A stretch of DNA of 64,000 bases from Clostridium sp. BSD9I1 (GTDB lineage Bacteria; Bacillota; Clostridia; Clostridiales; Clostridiaceae): contig NZ_FYAM01000005.1 in assembly GCF_900185645.1 (NCBI RefSeq), positions 62,001 to 126,000 of the forward strand. Reading direction: 5' to 3'. The position numbers and the translations under genes are program-made. Position 1 is the first letter of the stretch, and the number at the start of each line of letters is the position of its first letter. A model generated the notes under the pieces. The model was given only the letters and a program-made list of their open reading frames with translations, had not been told where the DNA came from and ran no database searches. Shown piece by piece: positions 62,907 to 64,000 of this stretch.

Positions 62907-64000
62907 ATGAAGAATGCAATTCATAATGCTTTGTCTAATATAATGTTTCGTGCTCGTAATACAATCAATATCAAAGCAAAGACTAACTCATCAAGGCAAT
63001 TTCCTTACGAAATTAAAGTTATCGCTGAAAACTTATATGTACCCTGGGCGATGGATATAAGCAATGAAGACAAACTATACTTTACTGAGCGGTCTGGAGC
63101 AATTAGAATTATTGAAAATGGTAAACTTCTTTTGCAGGCACTGATTACACTTCCTGCACCCTTTGTAAGTGAGGGAGAAGGAGGCCTGATGGGTATTGCC
63201 CTAGACCCAAGTCATTCACAAAACCATTATATGTATGTTATGCACTCATATGCAGAGGGTAACCGAATCTATAACCGTGTTGTTAGATTAGTTGAAAGCA
63301 ATAACAGGGCATCCATCGACAGGGTTCTTCTAGACAAAATCCCTGGGGGACGAATTCACAATGGAGGAAGGTTAAAGATAGGTCCAGATAAAAAATTGTA
63401 TATAACAACCGGAGATGCAGGGAATCCCGCATTGGCACAAGATTCTAGTAGTACAGCTGGAAAAATACTGCGAATAGAATTAGACGGCAGCATTCCTAAG
63501 GATAATCCAATTAGTAATTCCACTGTGTATAGCTTAGGCCATAGAAACCCACAAGGTTTAGCATGGAATTCAAAAAATGTCTTGTATGCATCAGAGCATG
63601 GACAGACAGCACATGATGAGATAAACATAATAAAACCTGGAGCTAATTATGGCTGGCCTCTTGTTCAAGGAGATGAAACCTCGACACAAGTTGTAACACA
63701 AAAGCCATTGATACACAGCGGAGAAGTTACATGGGCACCCTCTGGGATTACCTTCGTAAATCAAGGACCATGGCAAGGAAAATTACTGGTTGCTTGTTTG
63801 CGTGGAGAGCAGCTACTTGCTATCTCTTTGAATGGAAATGGAACAGTAGTTAGAAATGTAGAATCATTGTTCAAGAATGAGTATGGACGTTTACGTGAGG
63901 TTATTCAGGGGAAGGATGGATTGATTTACTTGACAACAAGTAATAGAGATGGAAGAGGTAATCCTCGTATAGCTGATGATAAAATTATCCGGCTCATTCC
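62907..64000 (+). CDS. PQQ-dependent sugar dehydrogenase-like beta-propeller protein, 3' end outside window
   Basis: 364 residues visible. Glucose/sorbosone dehydrogenase family: VPWAMDISNEDKLYFTERSG, EGGLMGIALDP, IHNGGRLKIGPDKKLYITTG (His of the active site), GHRNPQGLAW and EHGQTAHDEIN. Intact members oxidise aldoses using PQQ and are usually exported; here the first 45 residues show no signal peptide and the host type is not known to make PQQ, so the role is unclear. GGAGG precedes ATG 62907. Base composition is richer in GC than neighbours, suggesting transfer. Confidence 0.88.
   Translation, partial: MKNAIHNALSNIMFRARNTINIKAKTNSSRQFPYEIKVIAENLYVPWAMDISNEDKLYFTERSGAIRIIENGKLLLQALITLPAPFVSEGEGGLMGIALDPSHSQNHYMYVMHSYAEGNRIYNRVVRLVESNNRASIDRVLLDKIPGGRIHNGGRLKIGPDKKLYITTGDAGNPALAQDSSSTAGKILRIELDGSIPKDNPISNSTVYSLGHRNPQGLAWNSKNVLYASEHGQTAHDEINIIKPGANYGWPLVQGDETSTQVVTQKPLIHSGEVTWAPSGITFVNQGPWQGKLLVACLRGEQLLAISLNGNGTVVRNVESLFKNEYGRLREVIQGKDGLIYLTTSNRDGRGNPRIADDKIIRLI

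Noticed and set aside
1-64000. tRNA or rRNA genes, prophage or complete insertion sequence
   Set aside because: I found no cloverleaf with TTCGA arm, no rRNA-like stretch, and no transposase or phage structural gene on either strand.

Overview
The window comes from a low-GC, anaerobic, Gram-positive chromosome, most likely Clostridium in the strict sense. It is very AT-rich, uses strong AGGAGG ribosome sites with frequent GTG/TTG starts, and carries oxygen-sensitive radical-SAM and Fe-S enzymes, CheV, a sigma-54 activator and clostridial-type regulators. I see no rRNA or tRNA gene and no complete mobile element.

Layout. 1-11.8 kb: a chemoreceptor cut by the window edge; an ABC-F protein behind a leader peptide and two terminators (an attenuator), followed by an MFS exporter; a three-gene MacAB-like efflux operon; a Nudix hydrolase; an ECF sigma/anti-sigma pair. 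11.9-17.0 kb: a preQ1-I riboswitch followed by a 2-hydroxyacyl-CoA-dehydratase-like protein and its ATPase activator, then queD, queE, folE and queC. A second preQ1-I-like element precedes a beta-carbonic-anhydrase-like gene. 17.3-23.6 kb: a two-component system with a large FtsX-type ABC transporter, then a lipoprotein with a covalent-FMN motif. 23.6-38.2 kb: a divergent carbohydrate locus (DeoR regulator, two kinases, class II aldolase, two related TIM-barrel isomerases, zinc dehydrogenase, OYE-like flavoenzyme, ribose-type ABC importer, PHP protein, Gfo/Idh/MocA oxidoreductase) whose substrate I cannot name. 38.2-38.8 kb: no protein gene, but what looks like a roughly 500-nt structured RNA with its own terminator. 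38.9-44.3 kb: LexA-controlled dinB with a small companion, a stand-alone TIR protein, an EFR1-type ferredoxin, and MarR-MATE. 44.5-53.3 kb: a TPR protein, a Cache receptor without an output domain, and an NtrBC-like pair followed by a near-consensus sigma-54 promoter in front of glutaminase and an AGCS symporter. 53.3-64 kb: DEAD helicase, CheV, RluF, a chloramphenicol-acetyltransferase-like protein, an MBL hydrolase, a flavodoxin-like reductase, a GH3-family ligase that seems to have lost its ATG, gene relics, a type I toxin-antitoxin locus and a sugar dehydrogenase cut by the window end.

Interspersed short palindromic elements occur between genes. The main family (core GTGCCACCCACATGGCAAG) has six copies, two fused to stop codons and one inside a decayed FecCD permease. 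A terminator sequence of common origin is reused four times.

The best candidates for something new are the structured RNA at 38262-38799, the ATP-driven reductase pair inside the preQ1-controlled queuosine cluster, the second preQ1-like element before a carbonic anhydrase homologue, and the unassigned carbohydrate pathway. All statements rest on reading the sequence; no database search or folding program was run.
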